Shown: positions 36,301 through 46,400, numbered from the stretch's first letter. The stretch: 64,000 nt of DNA from Parelaphostrongylus tenuis (GCA_019055375.1 JAHQIW010007397.1:1-64000); one strand, 5' to 3'. The notes: generated by a model not told the origin, from the sequence alone. Made by a program: numbers and translations.

Positions 36301-38253
36301 TCTTTCTGACTTTTCCCTTAAGTAGTTCTTCTGAGGATCCAGTTCAATGAGCTTCTTCTGCCATTCGAACATCCCAATTTACTCTCTTACTGATGTTGTC
36401 AGTTGAGCAGCTAAATGCCAATGTTGGTTTAGATCTTATAAAACGCAAATATACGAAATCGTTAGTAATCAGATTACAGAGGAGTTCATAAACGTGGTCG
36501 TGTTAACGAGAACGGAGACATATTCCTCCCCTGATAACATAATCGACGTTTGATAACTGTTGTGGTCTCATCTAGGCCATTCTGAGAAGATTATACAGAT
36601 TCTGCGCCTCCACTAGCAGACCCTTGGTAGAGGATTTGGATGACACTGTGGTGTGTCATTACCACGGATCGTCATCATAGTTCTTTAGATTTGAGCAGTT
36701 GGAAAAATCTGATTTTTCAGTCGTCTATCCTTGCTGATCCACACAACGCCACCATATCAAGATTTTTCAATATTAAGAGAATGATAAAAAACCTTCTTTG
36801 TTGCTTTTTAAAGACAACTTCTCATAAGGCTTCGCCTCGTTGATTTGTTTTTATCGGCTATACTCTTGGCTAAAATTACATTTGTTTTATTCTCAGTACT
36901 TCTTATTTCTGGTCCATTTTCTAGCATTCACTATCCATAGAGCTTCAATTTTTTGTGTGTGCAACTTTGGCTGCAAGAAGAGGTGGACAACCGAAAAAGT
37001 TTTCTTTTCGGCTGTGATTATCTTTGAATGCTATCAGACTCAGCCCACTATTGAATCTTGCACTAATCGTTCAGACCGTATCCAAGTTGACTAGATGGAG
37101 AAAGCTTATCCCAGGGAAACTTGATGTCAAAATCTCGAAGCATTGAAAGCCTTGGTGAACTCAGGACGGAGCATGATTAGCGCCTTGGCGGAATAAAATA
37201 ACGAGATCACTATCATTGAGCCACTCGCTTCATATAGTGTTAGGTTGTCCCTCCTTAATCTCTTTCGCACTACTGTTTTATTTTTGTCTATTTTGAATCG
37301 GGTTATTGACAAATGGGTGCGTGGTATGTTGGAGAATGTTCTAGTAGCCTTGGTCATCGCACCGTAGCATCATCTTTCGCCATCTAAATGAAATGCACTG
37401 CAAAAATGGTGAAAGTAAAGTAATATTTTGATAAACATTTCGTGCATGTTTGCAGTATTTTATGAGCACCTTTTTCTGGGATTGATAGTGCACGTTCGTT
37501 TGGAAACTGCTTGACAACAAGCAGGCAAACGGCGACTTTTACAAGGAACAACTCCGAAAGCTGGCCGCAACACTGGAAGAGAATCGTCAAGGAAACGTCG
37601 ATTAGCGACATTTTCGAGAAACTGGGCTGGACCATGATACTATAATCACCGTATATATCGAAATATCACCTCATTCGTGCCCTAAAGCAGCATCTCTGGG
37701 CGAAAAAATCTAAAGACTAGAGTCAGCTAAAAGTGACCTCATCGTCTTCTTTGATCGTCAGGCTCATTCTTTTTATTACAAAAGCACTTAATCTTTGTTC
37801 AGCAAATGGTTGCATAATACGATGATGATCACAGTGTCGAATAATTGATTTCTACAAATAAATTACGATTTTATAAACCAAAGTCGAAAAGCGGAAGGAA
37901 TCATGGGTAAACTCAAAATGTACTTTCTATATAACCTTCTTCTAGAAAACTTTTCAGTCATTGTGTGCTACGAGGCATTCTTTCCGAATAGTGTACCAAA
38001 TTATATATTCACAGCAAGCTACTTTTTGTGTTATATCAACTCTACCATCAACCCACTCTGCTATGCACTTTGTAATGCCAGGTTTGTGAGTTTTTCTATT
38101 GTCATCCTATCCACATTCACCCGTTAAAAGAAACCAGTTTATTTTCTCCATACAATTTTCAGGTTTCGTCACACTTATCGTCGTATTTTGAAATGTAAAT
38201 TTGGCGCTGAACGACCGAATGTCTTCACTAGTGCATATGTGAGACGCCAATAG
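24168..38253 (+). CDS. gar-3: Muscarinic acetylcholine receptor, gar-3 ortholog (multi-exon, third loop incomplete)
   Basis: Class A G-protein-coupled receptor for acetylcholine in the plasma membrane; nematode GAR-3 is the muscarinic receptor closest to vertebrate M1/M3/M5 and couples to Gq. Supported exons: 24168-24302, 24519-24606, 25212-25395, 28129-28226, 29155-29339, about 29679-29825, 29978-30071, 34757-34839, 34891-35067, 37958-38081, 38163-38253. Splice phases match from TM1 through TM5 and again from the end of loop 3 to the stop. Hallmarks are the TM3 Asp in [22 protein letters not shown] after TM3, WPPW in TM4, FxWTPYN-like TM6 (FIVTWTPYN) and NPLCY in TM7. The tail ends YVRRQ. 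The residues around TM1-TM2 ([20 protein letters not shown]) match my memory of C. elegans GAR-3 almost exactly. I infer that 24168 is the start or lies just inside the N-terminus; an upstream exon is possible because an acceptor-like AG precedes it at 24152. Roughly 100 residues of loop 3 are not located. The neighbour on the minus strand is convergent. Confidence 0.9.
24519..24606 (+). CDS. gar-3: gar-3 exon: end of TM1, first loop, TM2
   Basis: Phase-0 start at [17 protein letters not shown], then [13 protein letters not shown] of TM2, ending in phase 1 before GTGAGT. The ADIAIG motif carries the conserved TM2 aspartate of class A receptors. Confidence 0.92.
24690..24825 (+). repeat. tRNA-derived SINE, family B
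   Basis: Head GTGTGGTTGAATGGTTGTGA resembles the 5' half of a Ser/Leu-type tRNA. The body contains CATCCAGGCTGTCTCCGAGA and TTGCAAGGCG, as in the other three family B copies. It lies in a gar-3 intron. Confidence 0.65.
25212..25395 (+). CDS. gar-3: gar-3 exon: TM2 end, TM3 and DRY motif
   Basis: Starts in phase 1 and ends in phase 2 before GTAAGT. It contains the conserved first-loop tryptophan (RTWGIG), the disulfide cysteine (YTMCQFW), the ligand-binding aspartate in CVDYL and the [15 protein letters not shown] second-loop motif typical of Gq-coupled muscarinic receptors. Confidence 0.95.
26040..26155 (-). repeat. tRNA-like repeat, family E
   Basis: TGGCTTGGTGAGCCATGAGC, GAGATCGAACCACTGACCTC and CCTCTAACCACTGCGCC form an inverse tRNA-like unit. 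A related copy is at about 56,475-56,560 (GGCTTGGTGAGCCACGGGCA). Confidence 0.45.
26165..26440. repeat. Palindromic tRNA-like element, family D
   Basis: Outer arms pair: CCTAATAAAATTCAGTGGTG on the left with CACCACTAAATTCTATTAGG on the right. Each side carries a tRNA-like half (inverse ATTGAAACCGCG on the left, GGAACGCGGGTTCAACTTCC on the right). It lies in a gar-3 intron. Confidence 0.65.
26590..27010 (+). mobile_element. Mariner-like remnant
   Basis: Shares with the 37.3-37.9 kb copy the TATGTYGGARAATGTTCTA block and a 3' part reading [19 protein letters not shown], the end of a mariner transposase. Very decayed. It lies in a gar-3 intron. Confidence 0.5.
28129..28226 (+). CDS. gar-3: gar-3 exon: TM4
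   Basis: After ATTCCAG, the frame completes an Arg codon and reads [15 protein letters not shown], then [18 protein letters not shown]. It ends in phase 1 before GTAGGT. The 2.7 kb intron on its left carries a tRNA-like foldback element and a mariner remnant. Confidence 0.93.
28590..28690 (-). repeat. tRNA-like SINE fragment, family C
   Basis: AATGATGTAGAGTGGTGTGC and GTTTGCGTCAGTTGGGAT are inverse-orientation tail and B-box regions shared with the 50.0 kb copy. It lies in a gar-3 intron. Confidence 0.5.
28760..28880 (+). repeat. tRNA-like SINE fragment, family A relative
   Basis: GGCGGTTCGAGTCCATGACA, then a CGTTCCTATCTCAGCATTCC tail like that at 2.2 kb. Related inverse sequences occur at about 59,230 and 60,110 (GTCATGGACTCCAACA). 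Confidence 0.45.
29155..29339 (+). CDS. gar-3: gar-3 exon: second extracellular loop, TM5, start of third loop
   Basis: Encodes [14 protein letters not shown] (the loop cysteine pairing with the TM3 cysteine), then [20 protein letters not shown] of TM5 and a basic stretch ending GKLQASQ. It starts in phase 1 and ends in phase 0 at a weak GTCATT donor. The open frame runs on about 55 nt past the donor, so a longer splice form is possible. Confidence 0.92.
29555..29620 (+). CDS. Possible gar-3 third-loop exon
   Basis: A short open segment between CATTTTAG and GTAAAT, phase 0 on both sides. It encodes a Ser/Thr/Lys-rich peptide ([20 protein letters not shown]), as expected for the cytoplasmic loop. 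It does not join in phase to the next supported exon (29679-29825), so it may be alternative or spurious. Confidence 0.35.
29679..29825 (+). CDS. gar-3: gar-3 third-loop exon, start uncertain
   Basis: The open frame gives [15 protein letters not shown], then EHFRNS and a Lys-rich end (SSNKKKT), finishing in phase 2 at GTAAGA and joining cleanly to the next exon at TWFYRSQ. The left edge may be 29679 (after GCTAG) or 29720 (after CCTTCAG). Neither fits the phase of the candidate exon upstream. Confidence 0.6.
29978..30071 (+). CDS. gar-3: gar-3 third-loop exon with serine cluster
   Basis: Follows TTTCCAG in phase 2 and ends in phase 0 before GTATTT. The peptide ends in [12 protein letters not shown], closely matching the SNSSSEDSSE acidic-serine cluster I recall from the C. 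elegans GAR-3 third loop, a likely phosphorylation region. Confidence 0.75.
31610..31760 (+). repeat. tRNA-derived SINE, family B
   Basis: GCCGTGGCCGAGTGGTTGTG contains a good A-box, followed by CTTCGCGACGCGCGTGGGAT and the body CAGCCAGGCTATCCTCGATA with TTGCAAAGACAGGCGTTC. The open frame across it is incidental. Confidence 0.7.
33250..33660 (-). mobile_element. Mariner-like transposase remnant
   Basis: The minus-strand frame gives [20 protein letters not shown], then [15 protein letters not shown], matching the first catalytic Asp block of mariner transposases (IVT.DEKWI.Y). It is a remnant in the long third-loop intron region of gar-3. Confidence 0.65.
33710..33830 (-). repeat. tRNA-like SINE, family A
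   Basis: The inverse strand reads CGATGGTTGAGTGGGAGGCT, GTCGTGGGTTCAAGGATAT and the tail TTTTCTCATATCTCAGCATT. Confidence 0.5.
34757..34839 (+). CDS. gar-3: gar-3 exon: distal third loop
   Basis: After TTTCCAG, in phase 2, the frame reads [19 protein letters not shown], then LSPHGSSKG, ending in phase 1 at GTGCGT. This matches the phase-1 start of the following TM6 exon. A longer open frame overlapping it (34597-34890) is a different reading frame and is not the receptor. Confidence 0.7.
34891..35067 (+). CDS. gar-3: gar-3 exon: end of third loop and TM6
   Basis: Encodes [12 protein letters not shown], a strongly basic stretch ([17 protein letters not shown]) and TM6 with [11 protein letters not shown]. 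The [13 protein letters not shown] segment is the G-protein coupling region at the base of TM6 and is near-identical in nematode GAR-3. It starts in phase 1 and ends in phase 1. Confidence 0.95.
35070..37285 (+). other. gar-3 intron before TM7, mostly unrecognised
   Basis: Two open stretches (35,367-35,672 and about 35,757-35,890) match no family I recognise. No repeat identified until the mariner remnant at 37.3 kb. Confidence 0.5.
37290..37865 (+). mobile_element. Mariner-like transposase remnant
   Basis: Broken frames read [20 protein letters not shown] and [14 protein letters not shown], then [14 protein letters not shown], matching the C-terminal half of mariner transposases. It is related to the copy at 26.6-27.0 kb and lies directly before the TM7 exon of gar-3. 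Confidence 0.55.
37958..38081 (+). CDS. gar-3: gar-3 exon: third extracellular loop and TM7
   Basis: After CTTTTCAG the frame reads [15 protein letters not shown], then [20 protein letters not shown] with the NPxxY motif of TM7. It starts in phase 1 and ends in phase 2. The preceding 2.9 kb intron contains a mariner remnant. CYEAFF stands where CWEAFF is usual. Confidence 0.95.
38163..38253 (+). CDS. gar-3: gar-3 last exon, C-terminal tail
   Basis: After ATTTTCAG the frame reads [19 protein letters not shown] and ends SAYVRRQ at a TAG. The short basic tail with a Cys near the membrane is typical of muscarinic receptors (helix 8 and a palmitoylation-like Cys). I did not find a clear AATAAA close downstream. 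Confidence 0.95.
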
Positions 38254-38464
38254 ATCCTGCCTGCCGAGTTATTTTCAAAAACTTTTCGGTGCTCACCTCA
38301 GTGCTTAGTGTCAGTTTTACAATCGGTTACGAGAGAAACACTTCAGATCTCTGAACAACCTCAAATACTAGGTTTCCAGACTTTTCTTAGATGTTTGTAG
38401 GTGGTTATGAAGTTAACTAGAGTGCGAAAGCAAAAGTTTCTACGGAACCGATATCCGTGCCCAC

Positions 38465-39830
38465 ATATGCGGGGTGCTCAAAAAGTTATGATAATTTTCA
38501 TTTTGCCAGTTTTTTGCATTGATGTAATATTTTTTTACCAATAGATAATTTTACTGAATTCGTCATTCACTTTCGCTCTAGAATCTACTTTATTTTTTCA
38601 TCTATTTTCAGTTGGGCTCAAGTTATGGATCGTGATAATCAACGAATCCTAGTAGTTGAGTTGCACAAGATCCTCGCACCCGTTTCCGCTATATTGGTCC
38701 CAAGCGCGTGTCCAAGTCGAACCACTCCATAATCGCCATAATCGACGTTAACCTTCCAGAGAGAGTCAGGAGAAGTTCTCAGTAGCAACAATCATAGGCC
38801 ACAGTCATTTTCTCGGCCTCTGTTTTAACTTTTCATTGATGGTCTGGGTCATCATTTGTGCCACTGGAAAAGCGCCGTTGATCTTCATCAACGGAAACGT
38901 TAAAATAAACGCTGCCACCTACCAGCAGCAATCTTTACGGAGCGTACTAGAACGTTGGGGTACTCAACACTTTGGCGCCGACGGATTTACTTTTCAACAG
39001 GACTGAGGTCTTGCGCGTTCGGTCCGTAAACGATTGCCATATGTCTAGAGTAGTTTCCAGGCTTTTTGGCGGCAAGGATATTTGGCCGTCAAATCCACTA
39101 ATCTTAACCGGATGGGTTACTACGTCTGGTATTCTGTATTCTGTATTCTGTTCGTCCCGTTGATCGTCGAGTGACTCGAGCGGGTACCAGCAACTCTTCC
39201 ATTTTTCCCTATCGCGCGCAAGAGTAGCCCAGTGGGTCCTCCTTGCTCTAGGAATTCGCTGAGCATCATATCTTTCTTCCATCGCTTTCGTGAAGAAATC
39301 GGACCAACGGGTCAGTGGTCTTCCTTTAGAGCGCTTGACGTCCCGAGGAATCCAGTCGGTAACGGCTCTCGTCCATCGGTTGTCGTTGAAGCGCATCACG
39401 TGTCCGGCCCACCTTATTTTCGATATCTTGGCATGTAGAACAGCGTCTCCGATTTTCGATCGTTGACGTAGGTCGGAAGTTCGGATCCTTTGTCTCATTT
39501 GCGAAATACGAGACACTCCTAGCATCGACCTTTCGACTGCGCGTTCGATAACGGCAAGTGATCTTTCATCCTGCTTACGTAGCGACCAGGTTTCTGCTGC
39601 ATACGTTAGGGCAGGGATAATTGTCGAGTCGAAAAGGTGGGCACGGAGTCGGATGTTCTTTGTCCTACTGGAGAAACATACAGGAAGAATAATTTTCGGC
39701 TACTCGCTACACTAACATAGAGCGCTTAGAACGGCTTTGACACGTCTTTGCGAGGAAACTACGGTGGGAAACATGGGCGAGGATCTTGTGTAACTTAACT
39801 ACTACGATTCTTTGATTTTCTAGGTCCGTA
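38465..39830 (+). mobile_element. Tc1/mariner-superfamily transposon remnant, interrupted by an RTE insertion
   Basis: A terminal-repeat-like GGGGTGCTCAAAAAGTTATG occurs near 38,471. Transposase-like coding follows with an N-terminal MDRDNQRILVVELHKI (from 38,624), then SLMVWVIICATGKAPL, KINAATYQQQSLRSVLE, HFGADGFTFQQD (second catalytic Asp region) and a degraded end near GYYVW at 39,130. Homology resumes at about 39,690 with SATRYTNIERLERL. Stops and shifts show it is dead. It lies just downstream of gar-3. Confidence 0.7.
39131..39675 (-). mobile_element. RTE-type non-LTR retrotransposon 3' fragment
   Basis: On the minus strand the frame reads [93 protein letters not shown] and [11 protein letters not shown], the C-terminal end of RTE reverse transcriptases. 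It is 5' truncated and ends in a tandem ATACAGA-type tail (39,131-39,151). The coding frame is intact over about 190 codons, so the copy is younger than the transposon it interrupts. Confidence 0.85.
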
Positions 39831-40317
39831 GCTTAAGCATCTCTAAGAACAGACAAATGAATAAAACAGATTCTGGACCAAACAAACAACAAGTTCAACA
39901 AAATTATAAGCATTAACCACTAAGTACATTATCAATACTAAAACATCAAAATGAAATTCATCACAACTTCTTACGTGCACTGTAGATATGCTTTGTGCGT
40001 CAGATTTATCCAAATGATTCGAACACTTCAGACAGATAGATGGCTAAAGTCATAATCTCATAAGTCCTTGTATTGGCAGGCTCGAAATCAGATTTTTTTC
40101 TAATTCTGTACTTAAGTGAAAATAATCATGCTGTCGGTATCGGTGAATGGTTGACTAAATTTTACAGGTAGTGATCCTGTAAACAGTGGGGCAATTCTAC
40201 CTCGTAACCGTTCGTAAAATTGATAAAAATTCAGCTCAAAAGAAAACATGGAAACGGGTTTTTCAAATGTTTATCCGCAATGATCTATCTTTATTTTTGA
40301 CTCCTCGTTAAATTATG

Positions 40318-40323
40318 TTTATT
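40318..40323 (-). promoter_or_regulatory. Polyadenylation signal AATAAA
   Basis: AATAAA on the minus strand about 90 nt after the proposed stop of the FN3 receptor. It supports the gene ending near 40.3 kb rather than continuing through gar-3. Confidence 0.45.
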
Positions 40324-40412
40324 TCCGTTTTTTTTTGACTTTTCAAATGTGTTGTATAATTTATGACAAAGTTGTATTGTCACTGCACGTACACCGTGTG
40401 CTGTCTAGCAGC

Positions 40413-40440
40413 TCAACATCTTTTCGGGCCCGTCAAATCT
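40413..40440 (-). CDS. FN3 receptor, probable terminal exon
   Basis: A CGTTTCAG acceptor is followed by EDLTGPKRC and TGA, joining in phase 2 to the exon ending ARMRFLNE. An AATAAA lies about 90 nt downstream. The tiny size makes this an inference from splice signal, phase and polyadenylation signal. Confidence 0.5.
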
Positions 40441-43400
40441 CTGAAACGACAAGAGTGAATTGCTCAGATTCTCTTTCAGTTTGTATACACCATAGTTTAT
40501 TTGATAAAAATTGTCTATCAAATCAAAATAAAGAGCCGACAAATTGTGTGTTGTGGAAAAACGGAGAGAAACGATGTAGTACGTTTTGGTACGAGAATAC
40601 TTCTCATCCTGATTGAGTTGTCGATTCTATGACACAAAAACAGAGAGAATGACAGCTAAGGTTGTGTTAGAGCACTTCAAAGGAAGATCTACACAACCAC
40701 TGCGTTGATTCTTCGATATGTACAACTGTGTGCACTCATCCATCAAATTTTCGTTATGCTTCGGGCCAAAAATGACAGATAATCAAATAATTGGTACAAA
40801 TAAATAGAATAGTCAAAGCTTTTTGCATAAACTATGTGTCAGATTGATCATCTAGAAATGTGTGTGCTTGCGAATAAGCATTTTGTTACTAGCAACCTGA
40901 GAGGTGAAAGAATACGAACGAAGGTACATGAGTTCGGGAAATGGAAATGATCTGAATTGTGTATTACTCGTTCAGAAATCGCATCCTTGCTTCGATATCG
41001 GCCGCTTTGAACTCTCGTCGTTCGACTTTTCTGTATTCTCTTGTTGTCGATTGAGTGTTTGGTGAATCATTGTTGTAGTACATTATAGATGCTTCCTTGG
41101 TTTGATTAGGATTTTCTGAAAATCTTTACACAAAATTCAGTAAAAAATATGCAAACAGTAACAAGAGGTAGGTTTGTGAGATAATTTAGTACATTCCAGA
41201 ATATTTGCTTCTCATGAATCTCTTCGCATTTCGGTTTTTTTTTCGACTTTTTATTGGGAAAAGTCAATCAATTAACAATATAATCACTATCGTGATAAAT
41301 GGTATGACGAATTGCTGGGCAAAAAATTGGATATTTTCCTCTCAGAATGAAGGAGGCTAGCGATCAAAGAAGACGGTGATGTCACTTTTGAGGTGTTGTA
41401 CTCTTTGAACTTTCCTCCAGCAGATGCTGCATCAGGGCGTTGAAGTAATGATAATACGATGAAACAATACTAGGGCTGAACGGTGGATGTGATACGTGGT
41501 TCAGCTCGATTTCTCCAAAATGTGGTGATTCGACTTTGTCATGTGAGATCGACTGTAATCCTGGATGAGGGTCACACTAAATCGTTTCGGACGTTTCTCT
41601 CGAGCTACTGCAACCAACTCGGAGTTATTTCCCATAGACGTCGACATTGATTGTCTGCTTGTTGTCGATCTGTTCGCAAACAGCATGCCTTGCCAATCCC
41701 AGAGAACCAATCATAACAAAGAGCAAAATCCTCGATCATGTTATTTAGCCTTTGGTTGAGCTGGCGGGTATTTGCCGCGAGGCGGACAATAGATGTAGCA
41801 CGTGTGGCTGTCGTAATAGACTAACTAAACAAATGACTCATCGCCAGTAATGATCAACTTGAGAAAATCCTGGTCTCTGCAGAGGCAGCAGAGACTTTTG
41901 CTGATGGTCACCCATGCAGTGTGGCCACGGTCGGTCATTGCATGAGGTGTCCAACAAAACAATACCTTGCGGTAGCCCCTTTATTTTAGATGGCGAGCAA
42001 TGGTTCTATAATGCGATGACTAGAGCTACTACAAGATTTTCCAGAAAATAGCAGCCCATTGGCAATAACTCGATTTGAAAGAGAAATGGAAAAACCCTTG
42101 AAACAGTAGTATGTAAGAGTTATGGGAAACCCTTATAGTAACAGCGTCTCAATGTAAACACTTGCTAATAAGTAAATTTCTTCAAATATCTCATTTGATC
42201 CGTCTCAAAACTTCTTTCTCCATTGTGCCAATCCCAGTATTTTTAGTACTCAGTTCGTTCTTTCGTCCTGTTCTTGAACGTTGTAAAATACTAGTTGAAG
42301 ATGTCTTCTTGCAATCTTGAAAATAGCCTGGCTGAAGCGTACCATAGGGAGTTATTTATTGACTGGTGGAGAGTGTTAGAATATAGGTGAGGATGAGCCC
42401 GCGCCGCGTCACGGCGCGCATTACAACCACTCGACCACGACCCCACTCCCCCCCCCCCCCAACAATATTTATGCTATGTTATTCATTATATTCATTTTGC
42501 AGGGTATAGTTATCCTGAACTCTACTTATCGAATCCTATAAATCAAACAACCATGGATGATGAAGTGTTCAGTTGATGTAACAATTCTTGAAAGTCTTGA
42601 AACTGGCCCATGTTGGCTGAACTAACCCACGCGATCATAGCGGACTCTAGTCTTAGATCATTGCGAGCTCCCTAAACCGCAGCGTTACCCGATTCAGTGG
42701 ACTCAGTTTGCTTCCAGAAGGGTCTAAGTTCACACGGAAGACACAGAGAAGCGTACTTTTGTAGTGCTGACTCCTTCCTTTCATCGGAAAGCAACCGAGG
42801 AAAGTAGTTTGGATTCTAATGTAATATAAGGTTGTTTTAGTTAGCCTTAGAGATGTCTTGCATAAAGTTATGAACAATCAGGTGACAAGTTGATTTTTTG
42901 TAGCGTATTGGGTTGTTAAACATCAACTTGGTTCAAGCATAGAAAGGTCTTTTCCTAATCTACAAAAATTATTTGTTTTACCTCCTTTTTAACAAAACTA
43001 GGTGTACGATTAATATTAGAGAATCCTTAGATGTGCAAAATCCTGAACATCAAGGCGAGAGTTGAACCACGTTTACCACAGGAAGCGCGTCAAACATAAT
43101 ACTGTCAAGGCTATGTTATAACACCACAGCGCAGCTATAAAAGCGATAAATAAATAATCATTGTAAATTATGTATATATATATATATATATATATCCATT
43201 AGTTCTCAGCTTTATTAGGTTTGATGCCCATGTGGTTGTCAGAACAAGCTCGTTGACGACTGGTTGCTGACAGCTTTGATATCTTAAATCGCAGAGAGAG
43301 TGATGGCAAATCTCAAAGGGCCTCCGCAGTGCAGTGGTGGGCACGCACAATCAGTAATGGTGAAGCGAAAGTTAAATTCCTGCATGAGGCTGATTTTTTC

Positions 43401-46400
43401 GTATATTACTCAAAACTTTGGGATATATGATCACCTCTTTTGAACTTGATAAACTATGTTTGAAAATCACTCGCGAGTCTCACCGCAAAACCGACGAAGT
43501 CCACACGAGACCATAATACAAAAACAGAATACAAGAGCAGCAAAGCAAAGCACAAGGACTGACTTGATCCAGAGAGGAATATGCGAGATGAATTCGCGAA
43601 GTGGCATATCACACTCGAATGTACCTGAATTGAGCTACTTGTCTTAGAATTAGTCAACGACCTACATCCAGTGACTATTTATTACCTTCTTCAGTGAAAC
43701 CGCAGGTTTTCAGTCGTGGTTCTAGAATTTCGTTCTCAACTTGTGATATCGGCACCAGTGTCCATCTGGGGTCGCTTTGGCTTTCTTTCAGCGGATAATT
43801 CAGATATCCACCATGGGCCACTCCGTCACCTAATCTGAACATCTGTTGCCGAAAAATTCTATAGTTGTCCATAAATTGTCTGATAGCATCTTATCTAGTC
43901 ACTTTCCTCAAACCAATGAGAAATAACGATAGGATGCAATAAGTCTGGTGCATAAGTTCATCCCCTCAACAGTCACCTGAAATCAATATTTTGCTGAACT
44001 TGCTCTGGAGTTAATGATGCTGTGATGTAGTAAGGTGTGTTGTCGTAATCTGATGCAGCTTTATCGGCTAGCTTTGCAATGTCTATGGAAGAAAAATCAG
44101 ACTTTCGGCTGTCCACCACCACCAAATATCGCCTATAAAAGCACTCAATCCTATATGTCCAGTTTGAAAATGTACGGTACTCACTCACCAAACTCCTGGC
44201 GCGACAGGCACTTTCGCACTTGATATGTCTACTTCACGCATAAACTCTGGATCTCCTATGTGATCGACAAAATGCAGTGGAGGATTTATTGAGCAGACTC
44301 TTTCAAGAAGGTTCCAAGGTCTAAACCAGTTCTCTTTACAATGTATTTATGAAGTGAAAATCAAAAACGCGACGCAGTTTCCGGGTGGGGTCAATATTTT
44401 CCATAGCACTCAATATTAGATATAAAATAAAAAGAACCACAGAAAAAATCCTGCCTAACTGATGTCGCTGTTGTCCTAAAATCTTACACGGGATCAGACC
44501 GCCACTTCCGAGCACAATTCCATTTTTGCAAAAGAGAGCAAAAGCCGCTGAGGAAAAATGAGATCTCAAAACAACGAGAAATTAGGTTTTTTTTAAAAAA
44601 TCATTGGTTTGACATAGCTACTAGAGCTAGCGCGAGGTTGGTAGGTATTGTTGTCGTTGTCATACATTTACCTTGATGCTAAGGTTTATAGAAAGTCGGT
44701 TTTTCGAACCATCAGTCGAATTTTGAGAAGATGCTATCTACAGCAACGAAGACAAAGATTAGCAATAGCTCATTAAATATCTTTACACTAACGCTATAAA
44801 GCCGAAAATCCGGAAATTCCAAGAGACGTTTGTCTCCATATCTTGAACTGATACGCCAACGTGGAATCGCCTGTGCCGCAACAAACCGACAAGTGACGTC
44901 CGAACTTGCACAGCGTTTTAGAAAAACATGAGAAAGGATTTAAAGAGGAGGAGCAGTAGTCATTGCTAAGCTAAGCATGTTGGAAAGCATTTGCCGTCTC
45001 ATCGAAACTTCGCTATATAAAAACTAAGGTGATCGCACTTCAACTCTCAAACGGAGATCCACTAGCTTTCCTTCATAAATCCAACATGTTATTTCATGGG
45101 TAATAGTAGAACAACACCTTCTTTGGAAAAGATAAGATCTAAACACTTGGAGAACCTTCTGTCATCTCGTAATACACTGGGGTGACTCTTTATGTATACC
45201 AGATTATCATTTTTTGAGTCACACATGTCATGTAGTCTGTTAAAAAAGGGTGACTTATAAAGCTCGATACACGTGTTTCGACCTTACAGTCTTGTCAGTC
45301 GGACAGTTACCCTTTCTCGTCTTTTGCCAATCCTGTGTGGGTGCTCCAGTCCCCACACTAAGAGTTTGCGACGATAAACGTTTTACACTCTATGTCCAGT
45401 GAAATTATCTCAGAACACGGAGTGTTGTACTTTCGATTGCTCTTGGCTGATATATTCAACATATCATATCTTTAGTTTCGAGTGTTTTCTTAGGACCACA
45501 GCTCAAATTTCAATATGCCAAATAATCATGTTTGAGCCACGTATGTCATGTGGTCTGTTAAAAAGGGCGACTTATAGAGTCTGGGGACTAGAGCACCCAC
45601 ACAGGATTAGCAAAAGACGAGAAAAAGTAACTGCGCGAGTGACAAGACTGTAAGGTTGAAAAACGTGTATCGGGCTCTTGCGTGGCTCAAAAATGACTAT
45701 TTCGCATAATGGAAGTTTTATCGGCTTCTGCGGCCCAAAGTCTGATGGTATAGCGCTCAATTTTGTTTCAAGAGGTCGTAGACCCAACCGTCGCTTTGGC
45801 CTAGACTTTCGTGATAGTTACGTGGTAAATTCAAGCTCAAGGCCATTTCAGCTTTAAGTAGAATATATGAAGCATTTTAACATCGCAGTATTGGATATGA
45901 TGCTACATTTTCGAACAGAATGAACTCTGGAATTAGCTTTAAGGAATCCTGCAACGCAGAGTAAGCACACATCAAAGTAAAATACAACTCTGAATTTTCG
46001 AAGAGGTTATGACAAAGACTACTGACCGTCTGACGATGGTAGTCCACTTATTCCATAAACCATCAACTTTCGCTCGTACCTAAGATACACAACTTGAAGC
46101 CATAGAATGAGATAGGATAGCTTTCATCAATGTTGCTAATTTTTCAGGACTTTCACACCATACCAGTACAAAATCAAATATAATTTTTGCATCCGAAGTT
46201 CCATGACAATCTCCAACTTTATTTTCCATTTGAAGTTCCATGATACATGAACATTTCAACGAAATTCTTACATCAATCCTCAACAAGAGAAGAGCCCGGT
46301 TTTTTTTAGCCTTTCAATGCCGGAGATAAACTACTTTATTATTTTTCTCGCACTTATAAAAAAAGCGTAAGTAGAAGGAGATTCGTGCCTAGTATGTGTG

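Noticed and set aside
1..40412. Phosphatase or kinase domain for the FN3 receptor downstream on the minus strand
   Set aside because: No minus-strand segment shows HCSAG or HRDL-type motifs in the frames examined. Short exons could still escape reading by eye.
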